Positions 56,471 through 64,000 of a stretch of DNA of 64,000 bases are shown piece by piece. The DNA lies in the NCBI GenBank assembly GCA_003133225.1, contig PKWL01000063.1, forward strand, positions 1 through 64,000, given 5' to 3'. The notes under the pieces were generated by a model. That model was given only the letters and a program-made list of their open reading frames with translations, was not told the origin of the DNA and made no database searches. Made by a program: the position numbers and the translations under genes. Numbering within the stretch: position 1 is the first letter of the stretch; every line of letters starts with the position of its first letter. This DNA comes from Janthinobacterium sp. (GTDB lineage Bacteria > Pseudomonadota > Gammaproteobacteria > Burkholderiales > Burkholderiaceae_D).

Positions 56471-57186
56471 CGTATCGACCTGGTCGGAAAGGGCCATTCG
56501 CCTTCCGCTTCGCAGCCGGATGATTTGGCCAGTGTCGAAGCGATGGCGGCCGCTGCCATGCGTCGATGTCGCCCGCAGACAGTGCACCGCGCAAAGCTGG
56601 CTGAGGGTGTCGGGGCGCATCGACGACGCACGCCGTGGGCCGCTAGGCGCTTGTTCCATTTCCTCCATGGCACAGTTCGGAACTTCATCGGCTGCGCAAA
56701 GGCGCTGGCGCGAAAGAGCCAAGGATTCGAACTGAGCGTTACTGTTTGAATCAGCTACCGACCCTGCAATGTGGCGCGCCGAGCACACGGTAATTGCTAC
56801 AGCCGTCAATATGGTTCCTCCCAAAACGTGGTCCCTCCCAAAACGTCGGCACCGACTCCGATGTGTTTGCGAATGCATGGTCGCGCCAATTTTTCCCGTC
56901 AAAGGGGCCCGTAGCCTCCGCCCCATGCTCCGTGCCGGCCCTTATGTGTGATAACAGACGGAACTGCAATACGCCGGGCGCAATACTGTATGGACGGGTG
57001 CGGTAAACCCGTCCAACAACGCAAAGCCATTGTCAGGTGATAGCAAGGTCTCGATTGCCCGTCGATCAAAACACAACTGTTGCCGCTAATGGCTGAGCGG
57101 GAGACTTCAGGGCGCAGCTAGCGGCGGCACTCCACTTTCTCTATGCGCCCGCTGTTGAGCCTGAGCTATTTCACGGGGAGGATGTT
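56471..57186. other. Non-coding start of the pilC-pilD insertion
   Basis: I see no gene in these 716 bases. They contain a 17-bp tandem duplication (56812-56828 and 56829-56845, one mismatch), and a 9-bp hairpin, TGGACGGGT/ACCCGTCCA (56991-57015, 7-nt loop). A tRNA T-loop-like 11-mer, GTTCGAATCCT, occurs on the minus strand at 56722-56732 without a matching cloverleaf. The mixture looks like insertion debris between two pil genes. Confidence 0.45.
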
Positions 57187-58551
57187 TTGAAAAAATTCGT
57201 TATCGTCACCGCAGTGCTGGTAAGCGCTTGCGACCACGCGCCTCCGCCTAGCGTCGGCGCGCCACCACCAGCCGCATACGCACAGGACGCAAGCGGCCCT
57301 GTGCTTCATCAAAATCAAACGCCCGCCTCGCAGCCGGTCGTCAGCATCTACGTGGAGCCGCCGCCGTACCAGCCGCCTCCCGTAAGAGTGGCTTGGGCGC
57401 CGCCGCCCATGCTGGTTGAAACGCCGCCTCCGATACCTTACGATGGCGCAATTTGGATCGGTGGCTATTGGGTATGGGAAGGAAACTGGGTTTGGGCGCA
57501 TGGACGATGGGCTGCGCCGCCAAAGCCTGGTTATGGCTGGGTCAATCCGTACTATGAAAATCGGCATGGGTCTGTCGTATTCGTTGATGGATTCTGGGGC
57601 GCTCCCGGCATCGCCTTCGTGGCGCCATCCGCGAAAGCCAATATCGCCTTCGCTGCGGTCGCCGCCGGTGTGATCGCAGGTCTTCGCCCGATTGGCCCTG
57701 AGGGCGTGTTCGTGCCGCCGCCGCCCGGGTCGCGCCGCGGTCTGATCGTGCCCGCACCAATTGGCACGGCCCCCGCAGTCGTAACGGGGGCGCCGCCGAT
57801 TATACGAGAGGGCATGCATATTAACGTCAGTCGTCACAATTCAACGACAGTCAATGTGATTAATACGCGCACCGTCACCACGCTCACGAATATCAACAAC
57901 GTGACGATTTTTGCTCCCGCAAGCGCTACTGCTAATGGCCAGGCAGTCAATACATCGGTTCCGGCACGAGCACATCTGGCAGCGGCAATGCCGCCTTTAG
58001 TGAAGGCATTCGCGCCCGAGCCGGCGTCGGCGAATCCGGTGCCGGCCCATGTTCCGGGTCGGCCGCCCATCGTCTTGCCGCCGGCGCAAAAGATTTATTT
58101 AGAGGTGACGCCGTCCTCGGCGCGCACAGAGCGGCCAAGCTTGCCGGTCACCGCGCCGATGCCGGCGCTTCTCCTATCCGCCCCGAAGGCGTGGACTCAC
58201 ACGTCAATCCAGGACCAAGGCAAGCCAAATCAACCGAAGCCGAACGTGGCGCTGTCAGCGCGTGCGCCACTGGGTCAACAGGAGCGCCGGGCGGACTCCA
58301 ACACTGTTTCTCTTGCACCCGCGACGCCGGTAGCGCACCCAAAAGCGACCCCGCTAGCTTTAAACATCAAACCAGACAAGGCGGCGGACAGCTTGCAAAA
58401 GAAGCAAGGGTCAAAAAGGGCGAGCGATCAGACAGCACCAATGCCGCCCCCGACAGCCATTGGTGCTGCCAATACGAAACAAAATAGGCCGAACGACGCC
58501 CCCCAAAGTAAAAAACAGGAGAAGAAAAAAACGATGGAGGAAAACAAATAA
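57187..58551 (+). CDS. YXWGXW-repeat putative lipoprotein, proline-rich
   Basis: A 454-residue cell-envelope protein. A TTG start with GGGGAGG upstream gives MKKFVIVTAVLVSACDHAP, with a lipobox-like VSAC. Residues about 90-140 hold aromatic repeats of the YXWGXW kind (IWIGGYWVWEGNWVWAHGRW). A single hydrophobic patch (about 155-180) follows. The rest is a long disordered Pro/Ala/Lys region ending in a charged tail. Function of the family is unknown. It sits between pilC and pilD, on the same strand but with a large leader gap, so pilus involvement is only possible. Confidence 0.75.
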   Translation: MKKFVIVTAVLVSACDHAPPPSVGAPPPAAYAQDASGPVLHQNQTPASQPVVSIYVEPPPYQPPPVRVAWAPPPMLVETPPPIPYDGAIWIGGYWVWEGNWVWAHGRWAAPPKPGYGWVNPYYENRHGSVVFVDGFWGAPGIAFVAPSAKANIAFAAVAAGVIAGLRPIGPEGVFVPPPPGSRRGLIVPAPIGTAPAVVTGAPPIIREGMHINVSRHNSTTVNVINTRTVTTLTNINNVTIFAPASATANGQAVNTSVPARAHLAAAMPPLVKAFAPEPASANPVPAHVPGRPPIVLPPAQKIYLEVTPSSARTERPSLPVTAPMPALLLSAPKAWTHTSIQDQGKPNQPKPNVALSARAPLGQQERRADSNTVSLAPATPVAHPKATPLALNIKPDKAADSLQKKQGSKRASDQTAPMPPPTAIGAANTKQNRPNDAPQSKKQEKKKTMEENK

Positions 58552-59077
58552 TCGCAGCCAGGAACGTGTTCTGGCGCGGCCCCTGATGGGCGCCTGTTTT
58601 CTCACCCAGGGCCAGCACCGCCTCAAGGCTGTGCCCGGAGCAAGAATACCAGTGGGTGCTCCACAGTCAAGGAGGGCGGGCACGCGAGTTCAACCCTATC
58701 TTGGTTAGAGTGGCCGGGGCCCCGATCACGCAATGTTGCTATCGTGGCATTGGCCGCCGTTTTTGACGGTCCGATGTCATCATGCTGAAACAATTTTCAG
58801 GCAAGATTGACCCTCACCCAAGTCAATGTCTGGCCCCCTTTCATGGGCGCGGCGGCCTTAAGTCAGGCTCAGGCACCAGCGGGCCGCCCGGGTTGCCTTC
58901 CAATTAAAAACTCGCGCCAGTTGTGAGCAATTGTAAAGAGAAGTCATTTGAATTCGCCACCGCGCTAAGGTAGCGGCTGTTCACTTAAAAGTTTCTTGAC
59001 CCGGAGCCTGGCCAAGGCACGGGATAACCCTAATGAACACCGCGTGCCAGAACCAAGGACGCTTCCCAGGAGTTGCC
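58552..59077. other. Gene-poor interval
   Basis: No gene is supported in these 526 bases. GGATAACCCTAATGAACA at 59022-59039 vaguely resembles the tnpB right end, but the match is too poor to call. A promoter for the gene at 59078 is expected in the AT-richer part 58900-59010; no clean hexamer pair was found. Confidence 0.4.
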
Positions 59078-59647
59078 ATGTTAATTGCCACTTATGCTCT
59101 GTTGACTCTCTCAGTCGAGCAGAAAAAAGAACGTAGCTTTATCTCGCGCATCCAGCAATACTTGCACACGAATGCGGAAAAGCCGCAGGAAATCGATCCG
59201 GCCCGTATCGAGGCGCAACTGGACGAACTAACGCAGTTTGCCGAATCGCGCCACCAACTCAAGGTCGAAGGTTGTCTGATGCCCGCAGTGCGCAAGGCCA
59301 CGCGCGAAGCGGGCGCCTTGTTGGCTGACCTGGAATCCTTGAGCCGGATTGGTAACGACATGTTGCGCTCGGTGCGCAAATGCTTGGGCCGAGCCTTTAG
59401 CCACGGCGAGGCCCAAATCAAGCACTTGTGCCAAACGATGGACCTTTACTGCCAGAATTTGTTGGAACGTTTGGCAAAAGAAGAGCAAGAATTGCTGCCG
59501 CTGGCACAGCGCGTGATTTCAAGCGAAGGCTGGTTTGCCATCGGCACCACCTTCTTATCTCACGATGCGGGAGACGATGAAGTATCGCACCGCCCCAACG
59601 CCGCTCCGATGCGCGCAAGACGACGCACTCCAGCACCAGGCATCTAA
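59078..59647 (+). CDS. Helical hypothetical protein with hemerythrin-like features
   Basis: A 189-residue, largely alpha-helical protein. AGGAG at 6 nt selects the ATG at 59078 over one at 59033. The third helix, LLERLAKEEQELLPLAQRVI, resembles the last helix of hemerythrin-type HHE domains (EE..LLP), but most of the iron-binding histidines are not at expected places. It has several conserved-looking cysteines (VEGCLMPAV; VRKCLGRAF; IKHLCQTMDLYCQN). The C-terminus is basic and disordered. I do not assign a function. It lies between the YXWGXW lipoprotein and pilD genes. Confidence 0.72.
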   Translation: MLIATYALLTLSVEQKKERSFISRIQQYLHTNAEKPQEIDPARIEAQLDELTQFAESRHQLKVEGCLMPAVRKATREAGALLADLESLSRIGNDMLRSVRKCLGRAFSHGEAQIKHLCQTMDLYCQNLLERLAKEEQELLPLAQRVISSEGWFAIGTTFLSHDAGDDEVSHRPNAAPMRARRRTPAPGI

Positions 59648-59846
59648 GCGTTCGCAACCGAATAAATTCCCCCGGCCACGCACGCTGGCGATCAGGCAGC
59701 ACTCCCCTGGCGCATTGAACATCGGCGAAAATTGGCAAGCAAACTGTAGGCCGACACTCGCCGACCCTGCGAAATTTCCGCAAGCTCTTTCCAGTAAACA
59801 ATTTTTCGCGTAATGTACTGTGATCCGCGTCAACTAAAGGATCAAT

Positions 59847-60716
59847 ATGCTACCGGAAGCACTCTTGTTTGCGGCACCCGGCTCCCTTGACGCCACGCTC
59901 GTTGCTGGCCTGTTCGGCCTGCTGATTGGTAGTTTCCTAAACGTGGTGATCTACCGCGTGCCGAAGATGATGCAGCGTGAATCCGACAATTATGTCGCAT
60001 CGGAATCAGGCAAGGAGCTGCCGCACATGGGCCCGTTCAACCTGATGGTACCGCGATCTAGCTGCCCGCATTGCGGTCACCAGATCACGGCGTTGGAAAA
60101 CATCCCGCTCCTCAGTTACCTGTTCTTGCGCGGCAAATGCATCTCCTGCAAGGCACCGATTTCGCTCCGCTATCCGGTCGTGGAACTGATCGCCGGCGCC
60201 CTATCAGCGCTGTTGATTTGGAAATTCGGCAGCGGCTGGATCGGCCTAGGCGCCTTATTTTTCACCTATTGCCTGATCGCGGTGACCTTCATCGATGCCG
60301 ATACCCAGCTGCTGCCGGACGACCTGACCTATCCCCTGCTGTGGGGCGGCCTGCTGATCAACCTCAACGGCACCTTTGTGCCGCTGCGCGACGCCGTCAT
60401 TGGCGCGGCCGCCGGCTATTTGGCGCTGTGGACCGTCTACTGGCTCTTCAAGCTTGCGACGGGCAAGGAGGGAATGGGGTATGGTGACTTCAAGTTACTA
60501 GCAGCGCTGGGCGCTTGGCTGGGCTGGAGCATGCTGCCAACCATCATCTTGTTGTCCTCGGTGGCCGGTGCACTTGTCGGCATTAGCCTGATCGTATTGA
60601 CCAAACGCGGCCGCGATAAGCCAATTCCGTTCGGCCCCTATCTCGCCGCGGCAGGCATGACTGCACTGCTGTATGGTGCACCAATTTCACGCTTCACGTT
60701 AGGTCTGGTGGGCTGA
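59847..60716 (+). CDS. pilD: Prepilin peptidase / N-methyltransferase PilD
   Basis: A 289-residue bifunctional membrane enzyme that cleaves and N-methylates type IV prepilins. The N-terminal tetracysteine CPHCGHQ..CISCK is intact. The two catalytic aspartates are in FIDADTQLLPDDLT and GMGYGDFKLLAALGAW. About eight membrane helices. Followed by coaE at 29 nt. Confidence 0.97.
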   Translation: MLPEALLFAAPGSLDATLVAGLFGLLIGSFLNVVIYRVPKMMQRESDNYVASESGKELPHMGPFNLMVPRSSCPHCGHQITALENIPLLSYLFLRGKCISCKAPISLRYPVVELIAGALSALLIWKFGSGWIGLGALFFTYCLIAVTFIDADTQLLPDDLTYPLLWGGLLINLNGTFVPLRDAVIGAAAGYLALWTVYWLFKLATGKEGMGYGDFKLLAALGAWLGWSMLPTIILLSSVAGALVGISLIVLTKRGRDKPIPFGPYLAAAGMTALLYGAPISRFTLGLVG

Positions 60717-60745
60717 CGGGGCGCCACGCCACGCCAGAGAACGAC

Positions 60746-61393
60746 ATGGATAAACAACACACAACAGCGTTTCGTGTGGGACTAACGGGCGGCATCGGTT
60801 GCGGCAAAAGCACGGTGGCAGATCTGTTTGCCGCGCGCGGTGCCAGCGTGATCGATACCGACCACATCGCGCACAGTCTGACGGCAGCGGGCGGCGCGGC
60901 AATGCCGGCCCTGTTGGCGGAATTCGGACCGGCCTTTGCGGATGCCGGCGGCGCGCTCGACCGCCCCAAGATGCGAGCCCTTGTGTTTGACGATCCCGGC
61001 GCCAAGGCGCGTCTTGAAGCCATTTTGCATCCGCGCATCCGCGACGCCGCACTGGCCGCCGCGGCGGCTGCCACCGGCAGCTATGTCATGTTTGCTGTGC
61101 CGTTGCTAATCGAGTCGGGCAACTGGCGCGAGCGCGTGACACGGGTGCTGGTCATCGATTGCCCAGAAAACATTCAGATTTCTCGAGTAATGGCACGCAA
61201 TGGCTTGCCAGAAGCGCAGGTCAAGGCCATCATGGCGACACAGGTGCCCCGCCAGATTCGACTGGCAGCCGCGGACGACATCATTTGCAATGATGCCGGG
61301 ATTGACGCGCTGGCGCCCAAGGTCGAACGTCTGCACAATTTCTACCTGACATTTTCCGCGAAAATGATAGGACTACGATCGCACCGTTTGTAA
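60746..61393 (+). CDS. coaE: Dephospho-CoA kinase
   Basis: A 215-residue kinase for the last step of coenzyme A synthesis. The P-loop is GLTGGIGCGKSTVADLFAARG, followed by the DTDHIAHSLT substrate motif and the lid region RVMARNGLPEAQVKAIMATQ. Located in the pilD-coaE-zapD-yacG group, the usual betaproteobacterial and gammaproteobacterial order. Confidence 0.97.
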   Translation: MDKQHTTAFRVGLTGGIGCGKSTVADLFAARGASVIDTDHIAHSLTAAGGAAMPALLAEFGPAFADAGGALDRPKMRALVFDDPGAKARLEAILHPRIRDAALAAAAAATGSYVMFAVPLLIESGNWRERVTRVLVIDCPENIQISRVMARNGLPEAQVKAIMATQVPRQIRLAAADDIICNDAGIDALAPKVERLHNFYLTFSAKMIGLRSHRL

Positions 61394-61457
61394 TTTATTG
61401 TCGCCAGCTGGAGTAGTACTGGATTCTGTGTCGGCCCACCTTTAAAGGGATGTCATT

Positions 61458-62213
61458 TTGATCGTTTACGAATACCCTTTCAACGAGCGCATACGAACGT
61501 TGTTGCGGCTGGAAGACCTGTATGAAAAATTCAAATTTTTTGTCCATCAAGAACACCCGATGCAGCACCATGTTGCGCTTTCGACCATTTTCGACATGCT
61601 GGAAGTGGCCGGCCGCGCCGACCTGAAATCGGACTTGCTGCAAGAACTGGAGCGCCAGCGCCAAAGCCTGCTGGGCTACCGCTCCAACCCGAATGTGCAA
61701 GCCGAAACGCTCGACGCCGTTCTTTCCGAACTCGACGCCGTCAGCAGCGCCCTCGTGGCAACACAAGGCAAGACCGGGCAAAACATCCGCGACAATGAAT
61801 GGCTAATGAGCATCCGCGGCCGCACCATCATTCCCGGCGGCGCTTGCGAATTTGATTTACCATCCTATTTTGCCTGGCAAAGACACCATGCCTCGCAGCG
61901 TTTTGAAGATATCACCAACTGGTTCGCGCCGCTGGCCCCCCTGTTCGACGCGCTCGGCCTGGTGCTACGCTTGCTGCGCGATTCCGGCGGCCCAGTCAAG
62001 ATGTTCGCCCACGCGGGAAGCTATCAACAGATGCTGCAAGGCAAGGTATACCAGATGCTGCGCTTGAGCCTGGACGAGCACCTGGGTGCGATTCCCGAGA
62101 TTTCAGCCAATAAATACATGTTATGGGTGCGTTTTACTTCGCAAGGCGGCGACATTAAGCCCAAGCCCTTGGAAGACGATATCCCTTTCGAGCTCACACT
62201 CTGTAATTTTTAA
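61458..62213 (+). CDS. zapD: Cell division protein ZapD
   Basis: A 251-residue ZapD (formerly DUF1342/YacF) that cross-links FtsZ filaments at midcell. The start IVYEYPFNERIRTLLRLEDL is diagnostic, and the C-terminal beta-rich domain includes QMLQGKVYQMLRLSLDE. It lies between coaE and yacG, as in many proteobacteria. Confidence 0.96.
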   Translation: MIVYEYPFNERIRTLLRLEDLYEKFKFFVHQEHPMQHHVALSTIFDMLEVAGRADLKSDLLQELERQRQSLLGYRSNPNVQAETLDAVLSELDAVSSALVATQGKTGQNIRDNEWLMSIRGRTIIPGGACEFDLPSYFAWQRHHASQRFEDITNWFAPLAPLFDALGLVLRLLRDSGGPVKMFAHAGSYQQMLQGKVYQMLRLSLDEHLGAIPEISANKYMLWVRFTSQGGDIKPKPLEDDIPFELTLCNF

Positions 62214-62227
62214 TTCTAAATAATGCC

Positions 62228-62407
62228 ATGACCGTTGTAAGCTGCCCTAACTGTGCCAAAAAAATCGAGTGGAGCGACAAGAACCCGTACCGCCCATTTT
62301 GCTCGGAACGTTGCAAACAGATCGACCTCGGCGCTTGGGCCGAAGAGAAATACGTGATTCCCGCCGCCAATCCGGCCGACGATCCGCTCGACGACGAGCC
62401 GGACTAG
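62228..62407 (+). CDS. yacG: DNA gyrase inhibitor YacG
   Basis: A 59-residue zinc protein starting 14 nt after zapD. The four zinc ligands are in CPNC and CSERC (C-x2-C, then C-x3-C), and the acidic C-terminal tail (DDPLDDEPD) is usual. It binds GyrB and inhibits DNA gyrase. The full order pilD-coaE-zapD-yacG confirms the call. Confidence 0.95.
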   Translation: MTVVSCPNCAKKIEWSDKNPYRPFCSERCKQIDLGAWAEEKYVIPAANPADDPLDDEPD

Positions 62408-62447
62408 ACCAGACGGCCGCGAGCAGCGCAGTGTCGAGATCCGTGCC

Positions 62448-62879
62448 TCAGGCTGTGGCACCCTTGGTCACGCCCGCGTAGCGTACTTCATCGAGCCATT
62501 CGAGCAGGGGGATGGTGGCCGGCAGCAAAGGCGTCAGCCCGACTTGGCCTTGCCAGGCGAAGGCCTGGCCTTCCAAGCTCTGCGGTTCGCCGTGCCAATC
62601 GCGACTGATGTAAAAATGCAGGCGTACGTGCGCATGCGGGTAGACATATTCAACGCCGCACCAAGGTTCGGCATGGACGATGTGCAGGCCCAGTTCTTCG
62701 AAGAACTCGCGCTTTAATGCCTCCAGAATGGTTTCGCCGGCTTCCACTTTGCCGCCAGGAAATTCCCAATAGCCATCGTAGGGTTTGCCGAGCGGGCGCT
62801 GCCCGAACAGCACATCGCCGTTGGGCTTCATCAGGATGCCAACAGCGACGTCGATCGGCCGCGCCCTAGGCGGCATCAT
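62448..62879 (-). CDS. NUDIX hydrolase (MutT type)
   Basis: A 143-residue NUDIX protein, probably an 8-oxo-dGTP diphosphatase. The NUDIX box is complete (GGKVEAGETILEALKREFFEELGL pattern: G..E, RE..EE). VAVGILMKPNGDVLFGQRP starts the fold. The ATG at 62879 (or 62876) lies inside the end of the upstream ATPase gene, an overlap of about 14 nt, showing translational coupling. Confidence 0.93.
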   Translation of the reverse strand: MMPPRARPIDVAVGILMKPNGDVLFGQRPLGKPYDGYWEFPGGKVEAGETILEALKREFFEELGLHIVHAEPWCGVEYVYPHAHVRLHFYISRDWHGEPQSLEGQAFAWQGQVGLTPLLPATIPLLEWLDEVRYAGVTKGATA

Positions 62880-63744
62880 AAGGCAGCTTGCCAGTGTAAT
62901 CCTTGGCAAACTGCCAGGCCACGCGCCCCGAGCGCGAGCCGCGCTGCAGCGCCCAGCGCAGCGCATCGTCGCGCGCCAGACCGATCTGCTGGGCGTCGCA
63001 GCCAAATGAGGCCAGCCAGTGACCGGCGATGGCGAGGTAATCGTCTTGCTTGAACGGGTAAAATGAGAGCCACAGGCCAAAGCGCTCAGACAAGGAGATT
63101 TTTTCCTCGACCGTCTCGCCCGGATGCAGGTCACCGTTTTCATCATGCTGGTAGCCGGCATTGTCCGACATCCGCTCCGGCATCAGGTGACGCCGGTTCG
63201 AGGTCGCGTAAATGAGCACGTTGTCCGACTGCGCGGCGATGCTGCCGTCGAGCGCCACTTTCAGCGCCTTGTAGCCACTTTCGCCTTCCTCGAACGAGAG
63301 GTCGTCGCAAAAAATCACGAACCGCTCGGGTCGCCCGGCAACCAGGTCAACGATGTCAGGCAACTCGGCCAAGTCGGCCTTGTCGACTTCAATCAGGCGT
63401 AGACCGTCCTTGGCAAACTGGTTCAGGCAGGCCTTGATGAGGGATGATTTGCCGGTACCGCGCGCGCCGGTCAACAGCACGTTATTGGCCGGTCGCCGGT
63501 CCACGAACTGCTTCGTGTTCTGCTCAATCTGCAGCTTTTGCGGCGCGATGTTTTGCAGGTCAGATAGCGCGATTGGCGACATGTGGGCGACCGCCTGCAG
63601 ATAGCTGCTGCCTGCCTGCCGTTTGCGCCAGCGGAAGGCGTAACTCAGCTTCCAGTCCGGCTCGCGCGGGCTTTGCGGTAAAATCGCTTCGACCCGTTGC
63701 AGCAATGCTTCCGCACGGATCAAAAATTGGTCGAGTGGCGTCAT
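62866..63744 (-). CDS. DUF815 family AAA-type ATPase
   Basis: A 292-residue ATP-binding protein of the DUF815 family. Walker A is LLTGARGTGKSSLIKA and Walker B RFVIFCDDLSFEEGE; ATSNRRHLMPERM is the sensor-like region. The molecular role is unknown. argJ lies immediately upstream and the NUDIX gene overlaps downstream, a conserved arrangement in Burkholderiales. Confidence 0.92.
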   Translation of the reverse strand: MTPLDQFLIRAEALLQRVEAILPQSPREPDWKLSYAFRWRKRQAGSSYLQAVAHMSPIALSDLQNIAPQKLQIEQNTKQFVDRRPANNVLLTGARGTGKSSLIKACLNQFAKDGLRLIEVDKADLAELPDIVDLVAGRPERFVIFCDDLSFEEGESGYKALKVALDGSIAAQSDNVLIYATSNRRHLMPERMSDNAGYQHDENGDLHPGETVEEKISLSERFGLWLSFYPFKQDDYLAIAGHWLASFGCDAQQIGLARDDALRWALQRGSRSGRVAWQFAKDYTGKLPYDAA

Positions 63745-63750
63745 GGGAAA

Positions 63751-64000
63751 TCAGGAACGGTAGTCAGCGTTGATGCTCACGTAGTCGTGTGACAGGTCGC
63801 AAGTCCAAATAGTCGATGTCGCGCCGCCACGTCCCAGCTTGACGCGGATCACGATTTCGTTTTGCTGCATCACGCGCTGACCATCGGCTTCCTGATACTC
63901 TGGATTGCGGCCACCGTTCTTGACAACCCAAACGTTGTCCAGATACATGTCGAGCATGCTGACGTCGAGGTCATCCACGCCAGCATAACCGATGGCGCAT
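63751..64000 (-). CDS. argJ: Bifunctional ornithine acetyltransferase / N-acetylglutamate synthase, C-terminal part
   Basis: Only the last 83 codons lie inside the window; the gene continues past its right edge. The visible part, [20 protein letters not shown] followed by [14 protein letters not shown], is the diagnostic ArgJ C-terminus with its final DYRS. ArgJ recycles acetyl groups in arginine synthesis. It leads the minus-strand unit argJ-ATPase-NUDIX, 6 nt from the ATPase gene. Confidence 0.95.
   Translation of the reverse strand, partial: CAIGYAGVDDLDVSMLDMYLDNVWVVKNGGRNPEYQEADGQRVMQQNEIVIRVKLGRGGATSTIWTCDLSHDYVSINADYRS

Noticed and set aside
56722-56732. tRNA T-loop-like GTTCGAATCCT on the minus strand
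   Set aside because: The same 11-mer is in tRNA-Pro, but flanking bases form no T-stem or acceptor stem, so chance is likely.
59022-59039. Sequence resembling the tnpB right end
   Set aside because: It aligns only with gaps and several mismatches, and no TnpB tail precedes it.

Overview
The window reads as chromosomal DNA of a betaproteobacterium of the order Burkholderiales, most likely family Oxalobacteraceae (Massilia/Janthinobacterium/Herbaspirillum relatives). The case rests on recognisable gene orders (rplU-rpmA-obg-proB diverging from ispB; rnfB-nth; pilB-pilC..pilD-coaE-zapD-yacG facing argJ-ATPase-NUDIX), on polyhydroxyalkanoate (PHA) genes, and on GC-rich coding sequence. No rRNA or other definitive taxonomic marker is present, so the family level is inference.

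Layout. 0.5-2.7 kb: nfeD-slipin membrane-quality-control pair, followed directly by an orphan transposon right end. 2.9-7.5 kb: pentapeptide-repeat protein, PHA-system protein, ferredoxin, ferredoxin-NADP reductase and intracellular PHB depolymerase. 7.6-13.7 kb: housekeeping block (rnfB, nth, proB, a small membrane protein, obg, rpmA, rplU, ispB, tRNA-Pro). 13.8-18.3 kb: accessory-looking stretch after the tRNA with small ORFs, a decayed tnpB-type transposon gene, a HIT protein, long gene-poor DNA and an IHF-alpha-like gene. 18.4-19.1 kb: a phasin gene with an FNR/ANR-like box upstream.

19.2-51.9 kb is one large nucleobase/nucleoside catabolic cluster. Purine branch: guanine deaminase, xanthine dehydrogenase (xdhABC), membrane urate hydroxylase PuuD, hydroxyisourate hydrolase, a fused OHCU decarboxylase-allantoate amidohydrolase, and the PuuE-type allantoinase. 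Pyrimidine branch: PreT/PreA dihydropyrimidine dehydrogenase, dihydropyrimidinase, beta-ureidopropionase, beta-alanine:pyruvate aminotransferase, (methyl)malonate-semialdehyde dehydrogenase, and an NCS1 permease. Nucleoside/deoxyribose branch: cytidine deaminase, thymidine phosphorylase, purine nucleoside phosphorylase, phosphopentomutase, deoxyribose-phosphate aldolase and a double aldehyde dehydrogenase. A MocR-type regulator sits in the middle. Together these could turn DNA/RNA breakdown products into acetyl-CoA, ammonia, ureidoglycolate and C2/C3 units. No ureidoglycolate-processing gene was seen.

52.0-64.0 kb: CNNM/CorC-type transporter, pilB and pilC, then a 3.4-kb insertion with a YXWGXW-repeat lipoprotein and a helical protein, then pilD, coaE, zapD and yacG, facing a NUDIX hydrolase, a DUF815 ATPase and the end of argJ. 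I did not find a clearly new defence or biosynthetic system. The most distinctive items are the 33-kb salvage/catabolic supercluster with its fusion enzymes, two related relics of a tnpB-type element 12.5 kb apart, and a perfect 19-bp inverted repeat between puuD and the uraD-allC fusion.
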